From contig NC_088711.1 of assembly GCF_963576615.1 (NCBI RefSeq), positions 58,198,248 through 58,262,247 of the forward strand: a stretch of 64,000 bases of DNA, written 5' to 3'. The notes below the pieces were generated by a model that had not been told where the DNA came from, searched no databases, and saw nothing but the letters and a program-made list of their open reading frames with translations. This DNA is from Watersipora subatra (Eukaryota; Bryozoa; Gymnolaemata; Cheilostomatida; Watersiporidae). Positions 54,201 through 62,579 of this stretch are shown here, piece by piece; the stretch's first letter is position 1; every line of letters begins with the position of its first letter. The translations under genes and the position numbers were made by a program.

Positions 54201-55490
54201 AGCGGGTTTTTTCCATTCCTAACGTTAGCGAAAGTGTGCATTTTATCGCTATAACTGGACACACAACAGACCAACAAACATAAACATTTAGATTTATATA
54301 TAGATTAATAGTTATAGAGTTATTTGTATACTGCATCACTGTTCATAGCACAACGGTTTACTTGATTACCAAACAGAGCACAGGCCAACTGACATGTCAC
54401 TAATCTTACCTTCTTGTCATGAGGAGCAGTGTCATCTAGTGTTAAATCCGATTTGCTAGCAGATGATGATACAATTATTATATCATCCTCTGTACTTGAA
54501 GCAGCCACTGCCTCATCCTTAGTTTTGTTTGGAACTTTGGCTACAGCTTGACTCGCTTTGATCGTCGCATTATCAACCACCGACTCGCTGCATTTGGTTT
54601 CCATTTTTTCGACTAAAGGCTTACTGCACTTGGTCACAACTTTTCGACGTTTATTCGCAGGCTGTTTGCCTTTACGACTTGTCTTCCTGAGTGCTTCACT
54701 GTCCGAATCATCACTGTTTGGACCATCCTCGTGAGGGTTGATTAGAAATGCTGTTGGTGATGAAGAAGCTGAATGCAGCCGTTCACGAGGTGATGGTGGA
54801 GGATTCGCAATTGGCTGGAGAGTCTTTGAAGAGTCTTTAAGAAAATCAACTTCAAAAAGTGATAACTCCGAGTCAGAGTCATCCATGTTGTCAGTTTTTT
54901 TCATCGTAATTTTTGGTAGTGGTGAAGAGTCATTGACTTTCTCAGGCGAGCTTATGTCACTTTTTATGACATCTGAAGTATTCATCTTAGAGTCTACAGT
55001 CTGAGCATGGTCAACTTTAGTAATAGGAGAAACAACTGCCGTTTTTTTACTCGCTGATATTGGTCTGAGCGGTAAGGCTTTGAAGGCTTTGGCAGCTTGT
55101 GCGGCAACTTGCCTGGTTACAGGTCTATTGTCTGCTGCCTCATCCGATTCATCCATTAATTCGGTACAACGAAGTTTGGCTCGTTTTCGAGTGTTTTTTG
55201 GGGCACCTACCACAACTAGACCTTCAGACTCTAAAGCTGAAACTGGTTTTTCCTCATCAGAATCCAAAAAAAGAGCTATATAGTTAGGTTTTTCCTCAAG
55301 CATTTCTGGTGAAAGACAGACAAAGTCCTTATCAGGGGATCGGCTTTCCTGGTTGTTCCTTCTAAACTGTTGAATTCGCCATTTGTTTAGCTCAGCCAAA
55401 TGGCTACTAGCCATTAATCGTTTCCTTTGTGACCTTAGCAATTTTAGTGACCAACCTTGCTTATTTTGCTGAATCTTTTTGTACTCCAGC
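33218..55490 (-). CDS. RING-H2 E3 ubiquitin ligase, RNF38/RNF44-like RING with SIM-rich N-terminal region (5' end not found)
   Basis: Minus-strand exons are 55490..54410, 49132..48517, 48072..47987, 45176..45115, 38775..38625, 36406..36308, 36187..36089, 35000..34908, 34657..34436 and 33265..33218. They join in phase into 851 residues. The C-terminus is a complete RING-H2: CRIC, then C-x-H-x2-H-x2-C in NCFHDYHSSC, then CPVC, with spacing 14 and 10, split by the last intron. It should recruit E2 enzymes for ubiquitin transfer. Just before it, SYESLLELAERIGDA and the LP-x-x-RY segment match the helix preceding the RING of RNF38/RNF44. The 500 N-terminal residues or so are serine/acidic with basic patches (likely nuclear). 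They hold candidate SUMO-interacting motifs: EDDIIIVSSS (near 54475), WITLVSSSDADD (near 49060), DEDVVMLT (near 48050) and DFVCLSPE (near 55310). An in-frame ATG at 49120 could give a 487-aa short form. Exon joins are secure by phase; orthology and substrate are not. The first exon starts in phase 2, so more 5' exons exist. Confidence 0.83.
33551..33780. repeat. 21-bp minisatellite, about 11 copies
   Basis: The unit taagactaccatactcctta repeats almost perfectly (21-bp period) in the last intron of the RING gene. Long frames on both strands here come only from the period being a multiple of three. Confidence 0.95.
34681..34856. repeat. 22-bp minisatellite, about 8 copies
   Basis: Units of the form gatgacatcacagactagag diverge moderately. 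The array lies in the intron just upstream of the RING-core exon. Confidence 0.9.
35286..35708. mobile_element. GGCC-ended MITE, copy 1 (about 423 bp)
   Basis: The left end GGCCAGTTCACACC and right end GTGAACTAGCC are inverted. It matches 53082-53533 in inverted orientation over nearly its whole length (for example actacgtcacggagta / tactccatgacgtagt). Flanks ttaa/tcta are not a clean duplication. Intron of the RING gene. Confidence 0.75.
35999..36048. repeat. (AC)n/(CG)-interrupted microsatellite
   Basis: A run of acacgcgcacac-type dinucleotides lies 40 bp from the donor end of the exon at 36089. Confidence 0.9.
36751..37539. mobile_element. TTAA-site foldback MITE (789 bp, TIRs of about 340 bp)
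   Basis: TTAA flanks both ends (36747-36750 and 37540-37543). The ends are ACCATAACTG and CAGTTATGGT. The two arms, about 36751-37090 and 37190-37539, are inverted copies (for example gattccgattttg, agctccgcccataaata, aataatagagatgggtg). The short loop has no frame. Intron of the RING gene. Confidence 0.85.
37980..38300. repeat. 40-bp minisatellite, 8 copies
   Basis: Units of the form agctgatatacactacacac + aactgtcatgtactgcctaa repeat with moderate divergence in the intron of the RING gene. Confidence 0.93.
38925..39704. mobile_element. PIF/Harbinger-like MITE (780 bp) with TAA duplication
   Basis: The left end AGGTCCAAACACACTAGGCG and right end CGCCTAGTGTGTTTTCACCT are inverted with few differences. 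TAA flanks both sides (38922-38924 and 39705-39707), as in Harbinger elements. There is no transposase. It sits 150 bp upstream of the RING-gene exon at 38775. Confidence 0.75.
39843..40000. repeat. Palindrome cluster built on TACCAGGTA units
   Basis: 39843-39891 is a 49-bp palindrome with 24-bp arms and a 1-bp centre, with one mismatch. It is followed by at least six variants of a 12-13-bp unit such as TTACCAGGTAATG in both orientations, up to about 40000. The cluster ends 30 bp before the gypsy insertion. Confidence 0.85.
40034..40261 (+). repeat. 5' LTR of gypsy element
   Basis: 228 bp, TG..CA. The first 80 bp or so consist of short tandem units (ttgttttatgtgta / tctgttttatgtg). A likely poly(A) signal, caataaa, lies near 40196. 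Confidence 0.93.
40293..44126 (+). CDS. gag-pol region of gypsy element
   Basis: A long frame of 1277 codons whose parts run in Ty3/gypsy order: gag; two CCHC zinc knuckles (from CYRCKSPKHLASSKDC); an aspartic protease with DSGA; reverse transcriptase with YADD; RNase H starting TADASPYGLGA; and an integrase with an HHCC head and a DDE core including TDNGPQFG. gag and pol share one frame, as in mag-like elements. It is an element gene and not a host gene. Confidence 0.93.
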   Translation: MASASDSTVKPFFVSTEPLTVGSRWKKWRRSLQYHIEARGVTNAERKRAILLDCAGEEVQDIYDTLQVGTDGDAYTKAMAALDLYFTPKTNIPYERSVFRRAGFNSGETVASYVTRLKQLAVTCEFQERDTMIRDQVIEKCPSLTLRRKLLERGSTLDLDTVLALASTEESVVKQADEIQAQRNSAISSSGGNNTVNRIFSKSGKNHKKRVQSRQQFSGSASSDGNRICYRCKSPKHLASSKDCPARDRICKVCKKKGHYAGSKFCEQEKKKIVNSVSEESSTQREDNYYTDTLFAVTDTNINTTGEVFPHNSSASGKVSVKLNDVAVQALVDSGASCNLMDKCTAKSVNAKIVQTNKKLYAYGSSSKHLDLLGQANIDVFVPANGNFTTAVFYIFNGNAATLISKCSAECLGLLRVGPLAGGVNSCSSGSSTGLGVEPWISKYPQCFAGVGCLRDFKVSLHIDTTVKPVAQPVRRMPFGHRDLARVKIDELLASDIIERVEGPTPWVSPIVTVPKDNNDIRLCVDMRQANKAIVRERHPIPTIQELLFNLNGAKVFSKADLKLGFHQFELDDQSKSITTFVTPFGLFRYKRLMFGIASAPEIYQYQIQKAISGLAGCQNYADDIIIYGSSKEEHDERLHKFLQRVKQLGLTLNASKCQFGLDEVSYVGYNISSKGVKICPKKLKSIADARVPKDVSELRSFLGLANFVGKFVPQLSTHAEPLLRLTMKNTAFIWEKEQNAAFCKIKALMADSKTLAFFDANAKTSITADASPYGLGAVLSQNVNGTERVIAYGHRSLTKTERRYSQTEREALALVWACEHFALYLLGIKFCLITDHKPLQFIFNRSTSQPTPRIERWVLRLQAFNYEVVYKPGSQNIADPLSRLSVGIDNERSVANVADSYIMMMANESVPVALTFSQIKAKAIECPEMKLVRQALLDGRWDKCLPIYKAVSPELSQCDGVILRGNRLVIPTTMRTSVVSLGHEGHLGLTKTKQRLRSKVWWPSMDKDVEKICNQCFECLLVSTPNKPVPISCTKLPDQPWQHTACDLLGPLPNGESIFVIVDYYSRYFEICFLRSTTAAKIIEACEDIFSRWGLPLSVRTDNGPQFGSEFQTYLKQNGVFWVSTTPIWPAANGEVERQNRSLLKSLKIAQNSGRNFKSELRKFLMAYRSTPHSVTGVSPAELMTGRQMRTKLPCLERCEPNLDGEVRDRQVLAKMKSREYIDAKHRAQNNDIAVGDTVLVRAEKTNKLSPTFSPERYQIVSRQGSEVVVNSEKNG
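44757..44984 (+). repeat. 3' LTR of gypsy element
   Basis: 228 bp, matching the 5' LTR throughout by eye, and followed by the target duplication AGATC. Confidence 0.93.
45436..45680 (+). mobile_element. Helitron-like 5' fragment with antisense tRNA-like block
   Basis: It has the family's gtgtccgtctgtctgtttg start region, followed by an inverted tRNA-like block whose reverse B-box is GGGACTCGAACTC (45533-45545). The extreme 5' end is diverged and the 3' limit is uncertain. Confidence 0.5.
45780..45990 (+). mobile_element. Helitron-like 5' fragment
   Basis: It begins A|TCTATATAATCAAGTC and continues gtgtgtccagttagcgatg then aagttttagcaacga, the family's 5' block. The similarity then fades into AT-rich sequence. 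Confidence 0.5.
46713..47870 (-). mobile_element. Helitron-like non-autonomous element, copy C (about 1.16 kb)
   Basis: Read on -, the 3' end has a hairpin ACCTGTGCAACACCAGGT and then GTAG|T at 46713. The body aligns with copy A (for example attagcaagaaatggctac and gactgttgctg). The tRNA-like block lies at about 47815-47870 in antisense. The extreme 5' end is missing. Intron of the RING gene. Confidence 0.62.
48440..48502. repeat. (AT)n microsatellite next to a splice donor
   Basis: AT dinucleotides end 14 bp from the donor of the RING-gene exon at 48517, on the intron side. Confidence 0.9.
49627..49800 (-). pseudogene. Decayed partial duplicate of a RING-gene exon end
   Basis: 49627-49800 matches 48355-48596, which covers the 3' 80 nt of the exon ending at 48517, its donor region and 150 bp of intron (shared gtaccagaagtgtaata, acttattyactragtgagac and aacattcctat). 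The copy differs by substitutions and short gaps, has lost the AT run and is not an open exon. It is in the same orientation, about 1.2 kb upstream in the gene's sense. Confidence 0.75.
50735..51321 (+). mobile_element. Helitron-like non-autonomous element, copy D (about 590 bp)
   Basis: It ends with the clearest 3' terminus of the family: hairpin ACCCGGGCAACGCTGGGT, seven bases, then CTAG|T. The body aligns with copies A-C. The 5' end (tatgtctgtggatctgtc) is worn and the tRNA-like block is missing. Intron of the RING gene. Confidence 0.7.
51322..51963. other. Intronic sequence with short tctcggtc repeats
   Basis: A GC-richer patch at 51460-51560 repeats tctcggtc four times. A 115-codon frame spans it but resembles no known protein and has no neighbours to splice to. 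Unassigned. Confidence 0.4.
51964..52017. repeat. 15-bp tandem repeat, about 3.7 copies
   Basis: The unit cctaatcaccattga repeats nearly perfectly. Confidence 0.88.
52360..52730. mobile_element. Old copy of the GGCC-ended MITE family
   Basis: Internal blocks match copy 1 (gcagctgtcaaac, ttgatatttaactgcgcat and gttgctgcgggaccagt) in order and in the same orientation. The termini are unrecognisable, so this is an old copy. Confidence 0.5.
53082..53533. mobile_element. GGCC-ended MITE, copy 2 (452 bp), TTTA duplication
   Basis: The ends GGCCGGTTCACACTA and TAGTGTGAACCGGCC are nearly perfect inverted repeats, flanked by TTTA on both sides (53078-53081 and 53534-53537). It is non-coding and inverted relative to copy 1. 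Intron of the RING gene. Confidence 0.82.
53857..53958. repeat. 21-bp tandem repeat, about 5 copies
   Basis: The unit gaatttagtcaatagtgaagt repeats with single differences. Confidence 0.92.
54120..54304 (-). mobile_element. Helitron-like 5' fragment with antisense tRNA-like block
   Basis: Read on -, it starts A|TCTATATATAAATC, then ccagttatagcgataaaa. The tRNA-like block (A-box GTGGTGTGGTAGTTAGC) lies on + at 54138-54210, in antisense to the element, as in the other copies. It ends about 105 bp from the RING-gene exon at 54410. Confidence 0.6.
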
Positions 55491-56503
55491 CTGCAAAAAT
55501 ATATGAAAACTAAACATAGTGACGTAGAAAATAAGCTAGACAATTGCGGGTATTGGTACAAACTATGAAGTTGAAAATGTTGCAGATTTGTGTTTACTAA
55601 TTTCACTTAATTTTAACATAAATAAAGTTACATTATGCCTAAACCCTGCCGATGATCACAAATTATGAACTAAAATGGTTTAAACAAACAGTTTAAACAA
55701 AGGACATTTCTCTTTGTATAGTTCTAATAAAACTTGCTATCACTTAACAAGTTAGTATACATGAAAAGAATACAGAAGACAGTTAAAATGCTTGAACCTT
55801 ACACATAATACAACAACGCAACATTTTAAATTATTTGTACATTGATAAGTTCATATTCAAAACTAAGGAGTTGCTAAAAATAAGCCAAGGAATGACGTTC
55901 AGCAAAAAACTTGTGTTAAGTGTGTAAAGGACTATTAAAATTACTAAATCTGATATCGTCATTGGCCAGTGTGAATAAAGTTAATTTCTATCTATTTCTT
56001 TTCAAAAAACTTTTACCAAATTTAACAACTGTGGAAAGCTTCAGAGTTATTAATGAAAAGCTGAATTAGTTCAACAAACCCTTGAATCACTCCAGAACTG
56101 ATGAGCTGACACGAGAAAACATTTCATAGTCACTCACAAGTAGTTTAGTAAACGAAGGAATTTTTGAAAACAAGTGATTTTCAGCTCTAATCACCATGTT
56201 TTTCCACCCCTACACAACAGCCACCATTGTCATCAGTTAAAAGAATTGTAATATATTAAACTTTTTAGTCAATTAATAACTAGATAGTACAAAAATGAAC
56301 AAGCCTGGTAAAACTGTAGAACTATAGCTACTAATTCCAGTCTGCAACGGCTAGCAATTACAGCATTATTGCAGTAGCACTTACTACAGGACACACAAGC
56401 TAGGGCCAGTGTTTATCTTAGCCATCAATGCAAAGTTTCAACACATCCTTGAAGTTGTGAATTGGAGTTAAATTCAATGCATACCTACAGTTACATAATT
56501 TTA
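55491..56503. other. Intron upstream of the largest RING-gene exon
   Basis: AT-rich. No exon, RNA or repeat was recognised. The missing 5' exons of the RING gene should lie at or beyond this region. Confidence 0.4.
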
Positions 56504-57795
56504 CGAGGGCGATTCGATAAGTAAAGATAATTTCCTTAAAAGTTAGAGTATTATTGTGATACATGCATAATTTTTTGAAGTTATGTTCTTTTAGGTGTTG
56601 TCTTCACACTGTAATCTTTTTCAATAACTTTGAGGCTATAAATTTTTTTGGAGACTATTTCAAAATGGCTGCCCCTCTTGAAATTTGTTCACATGTTGTA
56701 CAGAGAGCTGTAATAAGATTTTTGTCAAGTGAAGGAGTCAGACCAAGTGACATTTATAGGAGAATGAAAGCTCAATATGGTGAGTTGTTTAAACCAAAAC
56801 AGAGTTTTCAAATGGGCTAGCAGTTTTAAGGAAAGAAGGACCTCTATTGAGAATGAGCCAAGGTCAGACAGGCCAAAAGAAGCAGCCACACCATCCAATT
56901 TGGAGGCTGTGGCCATGTTTGTCAGAGCAGACAGGAGGATAAAGGTAGAGGAAATTGCTGAATCATTGAGCATCTCCATTGGAACAGTGCCTTCCATTTT
57001 TCATGAAGATCTTGGGTACTCAAAGGTGTGCTGCAGGTGGATACCCAAAATGCTCAGTGATGCCAACAAAGCTAAGCGAATGGAAATGTCTAGGAAGAAT
57101 CTGGACAGGGTTCAAAAAGAAGGTGATTCCCTTTTAAACAGACTTGTGATGAGACCTGGGTGGCACACTATGAGCCAGAGTCAAAGCAGCAGTCATCGAG
57201 GTGGAATCACCCATCATCTCCTGTCACAAAGAAGTTCAGAGCACAGAGAAGTGTCAAGAAAGTGATGTTGACTGTTTTTTGGGATGTGAGAGGCCCAATT
57301 ACAGTAAGCTTTCTTGAGCAAGGAACCAGTAAACAGTGAAAATTACTGCCAACTGCTACAGCAAGTCAAGAAGGACATTAAGAACAAGAGAAGAGGCATG
57401 CAATCTCGTGGCGTCATTCTCCACTAAGACAATGCAAGGCCCCACACTGCCACTCGAACCATTGAGACCATAAACCAACTAGGTTGGGAACTGTTGGACC
57501 ACCCACATTACAGCCCTGATCTTGCACCTTCTGACTATCATCTCTTTGGTGCTTTAAAGTCCTATACCAGAGGGATTCATATGGAGACTCATGACGAGGT
57601 CAAAGCTACTGTGAGCGAATGGTTACGAAGGCAATCTGCAGAATTTTATGCAGATGGGATCAAGAAACTGGTACAAAGATGGCAGAAATGTGTTGACTTG
57701 TCTGGCAATTATGTTGACAAATAAAAAAAAAAGTATCTAACTCAACTACAACTTGACTTATTGTAAAATTATCTTTACTTATCGAATCGACCTCG
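56504..57795 (+). mobile_element. mariner DNA transposon, full length (1292 bp), transposase broken
   Basis: TIRs start CGAGGGCGATTCGATAAGTA and, at the other end, CGAGGTCGATTCGATAAGTA. TA flanks both sides (56502-56503 and 57796-57797). The transposase begins MAAPLEICSHVVQRAV at 56664. Its helix-turn-helix region, the CDETW block (first catalytic Asp), DNARPH (second Asp) and HYSPDLAPSDYHLF (third Asp) are recognisable, so it had a D,D34D-type catalytic core. The frame shifts after about codon 40 and again near 57145, and a TAA lies just before DNARPH. It is inactive. The well-kept TIRs could still be mobilised in trans. Confidence 0.93.
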
Positions 57796-57800
57796 TATAT

Positions 57801-58255
57801 GACGTCGAGTGACTAATCATTTTATGTGTGTTCGAACAAAATACAGGTTGCATAAAAAGTTACTGCCGTCATCTAACCATTAGATAATTGAAGTATGATT
57901 AACATGTAACATTATGATTACAAAAGTAACCTATATTTTAGATTGCAACATATAGGTTATTTTTTTAATAATTTTTAAAGTTATAATTAACAAATGTTAC
58001 ATTGCAAAAGCACCATAATAATTCATTGCAATTCCTTTTTATACAAAAACACAACAAGATGTTACCCGAAATAATTTTGCTGTGGTGTCATAACGCTATT
58101 GACTTAGAGTGACTCATATTTTTTGTGCATTGAATTAAAATTTAGACTGCGCAAAAAAGTTACTGCTGTCAACTAACGCACCAATCAAGAAATTTTAAAA
58201 ATAACTTGTTTTAACCATGTTTAAGGTTACAATTAACAGAATTTGCATTGCAAAG
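57801..58255. repeat. Diverged direct repeat pair (about 57801-58008 and 58098-58255)
   Basis: Both halves share, in order, gagtgactmat, gcataaaaagttactgc / gcgcaaaaaagttactgc, ttaaggttacaattaaca-type sequence and cattgcaaa. The pair is an old local duplication or two adjacent copies of an unnamed repeat. Confidence 0.55.
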
Positions 58256-58885
58256 TATATTTGCTTAGTTCCTCTGGTGTTTTGAGAAATGATGGTGAAT
58301 CGTGAACGCGCATCCCGGCTGGTATTGCTTGGTTTACATTTGTCACAGATGGTACACCGACGTAGCTTCCTGTACCATTAGTAGTTGTACTAACTTGTGC
58401 ATTATCACTATTATTGTTATCACTATTATCACTTATATCATTATCATTGCATTATCACTAGAGGCTGAATACTTGGTTTCAGACATCTTTGTATCCAAAC
58501 ATATATAAGACTCACATGGGTTTATAATAGATTGCTTGATTGCAACTTGCATTTCAATTTTTGCAAAAAAATAGTAACTTAAAAGCAGGATTATCAGCGG
58601 TCTGCCTAATATTCTAGAACCAAACAGTCTCTTAAACACACAACACCTGACAACTATCACTGTAATAATTTGGGTAAACAACTCCAATATACAGACAAGG
58701 AAAACAATGATAACATAACTCCAAATATAAAACCTTAGATATTACATGATGACCCCCGCCATTTGATGCAGAAGTAAAGAGAATACATGCAAGATTGCCT
58801 TGCAAGTAGTGACGGGGTCAACTTTTGTTAAAGATATTTATATAGCCTAACATTAAAATTCTTTATATTACATAAACTGGTCTAA

Positions 58886-60052
58886 AATATCTGAGAAACC
58901 TAGTACAACAAACAAAAATCTAAAAAAAGAATGTTAGCAACAGTAACTTCTGAATATCGGTAGAGTATGTTTTTTGCATCATACATTATTTCTTCGCTAT
59001 CTGGCTCTGCTACAGAAAGGCTGTTTGTTTTAGTGCATAGATACAGTAATCTCGGTAATGTCACAGTGATACCTTTGCAATAAGCAGATGTTTGAAGGTT
59101 AATAATGAAGTAGGCCTATAACCATAATTTTAACGAGATCAAGGCATATATTTATGCAACTTTAAAGAGAGGACAAATCTGAACATCAATAATGAGGAAA
59201 CAAAGAAATACAATTTTCAAAAGGAACTCTGGATGGAAAAATACAAATACCTCCAAACACCGTTAGGCACCACAGAAGACACAAGGGAAAAAGAATGTGG
59301 AGCTATGGAGCAGTTAAAGCATATCACAAAAGCTTACTGCTTATCCAAAGACATCGAACTCAATAAATTTAATGCAACCCGCAAGCAACTTCCGCTATAG
59401 GGTTAAAACTTGGAAATCGATAAGTAAACATCTATAAAGACTAATAGCTACCGTGAAAAACTCTTGGAGCCATGAACATCAAATGGCCCCAAAAGATCCC
59501 TACAGCAAGCAACATCATTAAGAAGAGAAGACTAAGGCCATATAGGCATGTAATGAGATTAGTAAGAGACCTCCATCAGATCTGCTTCGGACGAATATGA
59601 ATGACCTTTAAAGATGTCCATGACTTCTGGGAGCTCGGGAATTTACATGTCATAGGAACATCACTAATGATTAATAAAAATATAGTTCTAGCAAGAGGAT
59701 GACTAGAAAAGTTTCTCAGTTTTTTCATTATTGATGATCAGATTACTCCTCTCTAAAGTTGCATAGATGTATGCCTTGATCTTGTCAAAATTATGGTTAA
59801 AATTCATTAACCTTCAAACATCTGCAATTTGCGAAGGTATCATGATTGCATTACTCGTATTAATACAAGTAATGCATAGATACACTAATTAGTGTATCTA
59901 TGCACTAAAACAATCTTTTTTGTAGCAGAGACAGACAGCGAAGAAATAGTGTATGAGGAAAAAAATATACTCTACCGATGGTCAGAAGTTACTGTTACTA
60001 ACATTCTTTTTTTAGGTGTTTGTTGGTTGTACTAGATCTCTCAGATCTTTAA
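58886..60052. mobile_element. Foldback element with inverted arms of about 325 bp
   Basis: 58886-59212 and 59715-60052 are inverted copies (for example agtacaac, aaaaaaagaatgttag, cagtaacttctga, cagatgtttgaaggttaat, gatcaaggcata and tgcaactttaragag). The middle (59213-59714) includes a short frame, YKYLQTPLGTTEDTREKEC, that looks like a piece of a LINE reverse transcriptase. The flanking duplication is unclear. Confidence 0.68.
59848..59904. repeat. Two adjoining palindromes in one foldback arm
   Basis: 59873-59904 is a perfect 32-bp palindrome centred on ctaattag. It overlaps a near-perfect 28-bp palindrome at 59848-59875. The other arm of the foldback lacks both. Confidence 0.85.
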
Positions 60053-60499
60053 AGCAAAAAGAAGTGGCAAGAGTGAATCTGGCGAACAGATAAATGATAA
60101 AGACACAAGTCTAACAGACGATAAGTGAAAGAAGATGTGGTCCTCAGTATTAGTTAAAACATTACTAAATAAATGTTTATGCTCACAGACTCGTTCATAA
60201 AAGATTGTTCTCAAACTACGAGAAAGCCATATAACCATTCTATCTACAATATGGACAGTTGAAATAACAAAAAATTTAATGCAATTGACGTAGCATTAGT
60301 ATGTTTGATATTTAATGGCAAGATGCTGATACAGAGCATGCATGGCTGTTATAATGTTACATAAGCAGTTTATTTCTTAGCTCGATATGGTATTAAACGT
60401 GATATCTTACGGATCAACAAGTGACAGTTATCAGATCAGATTGTTCTCACTGAGAGCCTCTAAAGGCAAAAAGACATGAAAACTCAGTTTCAAGAACCT

Positions 60500-62579
60500 T
60501 TTTTGTTTATTTTTTACTTTTATTTATTTATTTTTTTTATTCTTCATTGTATATTTATTTATTGACATATATACATGTACAAATCTCTCCGGTTAAATCA
60601 AAGAAACTAAACATCTGCACACTCAACACCCCCTCGAAGATCCCTAGTGTTTTTTGGCCAAAAGGAGTGAAAATATTGCCCTGATTTTATAGATGGCTTG
60701 TACAATTCCCTATTTTGTCTTGTATCGTGCGGGTTATTGGGAAGAGTAAAAGTGTTTTGAATAACACCAGAACTCAACACTTTGCAATATAGTTTTATTC
60801 GGGCATCTTTTCTACGTTCTTGTAATGATTTTATGTTAGTGCTTTCCTTTAATCCCGAAAAGCTCACTGGTGATCTTATGCGGTAAACAAATTTCAGACA
60901 TTTATTTTGGATTTTCTCGATCTTCTTGATATCTTTTTTTAAATGTGGGTCCCACACCTGGCCAGCATATTCAAGGCCTGATCGTATCAGAGTCTTGTAT
61001 GCCACTAATCTTGTCTTAGTGTCAGCTGTTTTAAGAACTCTATGTAACATTCCTACTAGACTGTTAGCTTTTGATGTAATTTTATCTATGTGTTTTTCCC
61101 ATTTTAATTTACTACTCAGGTCAACTCCTAAATATGGATTAAAGTCAACATTTGTTAACTTTACATTATGTAAATAGTAGTCTTGCTGAGATTTCAGTTC
61201 ACCGATGGAAAGAACTAAACACTTTGAAGGATTAAAAGAAAGTTGCCAGATGCGGGACCATTCCTCGAGAGTCATTAAATCTTCGTTTAAAACTGCACTC
61301 TCACTTCTTAAATTGTACACAAGGGCATCATCTGCAAACAGACGACATTCCGACGTTATTTTGCCTGGCAAGTCATTCACATAAACAAGAAACAGAAGCG
61401 GACCCAAAACCGATCCCTGAGGGACCCCAGAGAGAACATCGCAAAAATGTGATTCAACACCCGTCACTGAAACAAATTGCTTCCTACTAATTAAAAAATT
61501 TCTAATCCATGATATAAATATAGGGCGAACGCCAAGACTTTCTAACTTAAATAGCAATTTCCGATGATTTACTGAATCAAAGGCCTTCGAAAAGTCCAGT
61601 ATTAAAACATTTGTGATATGTTTCTCCTTATTTAAAGCTAAATCATTGAAAGTATGGATCAGTTGTGTCTCACATGATCTGTCTTTACGAAAACCATGCT
61701 GAGAGTCACACTATATTTTGTTTTTGTCAAAAAATTGATGAATGTTGGAAGCTATTATGTGTTCCAGTAACTTGCAAGTAATACAAGTCACTGAGACAGG
61801 CCTGTAATTGTTTGGTTGCTTTCTATCGCCCTTTTTAAAAATTGGTTTCACCTTGGCAAGCTTCCATATATCCGGAAGAGAGCTCGAGGTCAGAGAGTAC
61901 TTAAATATTTCAGTTAATGCGTAAACAATACAAGCAGAAAAAGTTTTTAGAAGTATGCCGGTTAGATTGTCTGGACTACATGATTTAGCAACTTTAATGT
62001 CATTGAGAACTTTCAGAACACCTTCCTTTTTTATTTCAAAAACAGAATCATCTACATCATATTTCTCAAAGTCAGTTGGCAAAGGTTAATCGTCGTCAAC
62101 AACAAACACTGACTGAAAAAAGCAGTTGAGCATATTAGCTTTTTCTGTTGATGACTTTGATGTAGATCCATTTAGAGTTAGGTTGGGTATAACATCACAA
62201 CCGTTGCTCTTTGCTTTTTTAAAAGGTGTCTGTAAAATGCCTTGCTATCTCCTGACAGTAATGGTTTATAAAGGGTTTTAGATAGATATGTCTTTTTAGC
62301 TTGTAACACGAGCCTTTCGTTATATTTCCATTTGTTTTTGTACCTTGTAACATTATAGTTGGTTTCATGAGTTTTCATTAAATGATAAAAAAGTTTCTGT
62401 TTTTTTATAGGATTTGACAAGCGTTTTGTAAACCATGGTGGTTGTTGTGTAGTTTTTCTTGTTCTAACTGGCACACATGTTTGTTTTAATGCCTGCATAC
62501 CCGCACAAAATATATTGTAAATCTTATTGGTGGACTCACCAGCTTTAATACAACTAAGTATATTTGTCTCACACTCCGG
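60500..62579 (-). mobile_element. CR1-like LINE, 5'-truncated (about 2.1 kb)
   Basis: Read on -, from about 62579, it encodes a linker region (QPPWFTKRLSNPIKKQKLFY) and then a reverse transcriptase: PIFKKGDRKQPNNYRPVSV, LDFSKAFDSVNHRK, GVPQGSVLGPLLFLVYVNDL and the FADD active site, ending at 60607. The endonuclease half is missing (5' truncation, usual for LINEs). One TAG interrupts the frame at about 61708-61710, and the frame shifts between 62178 and 62082. A/T-rich TAAA-type sequence at 60500-60570 marks the 3' end. Confidence 0.9.
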
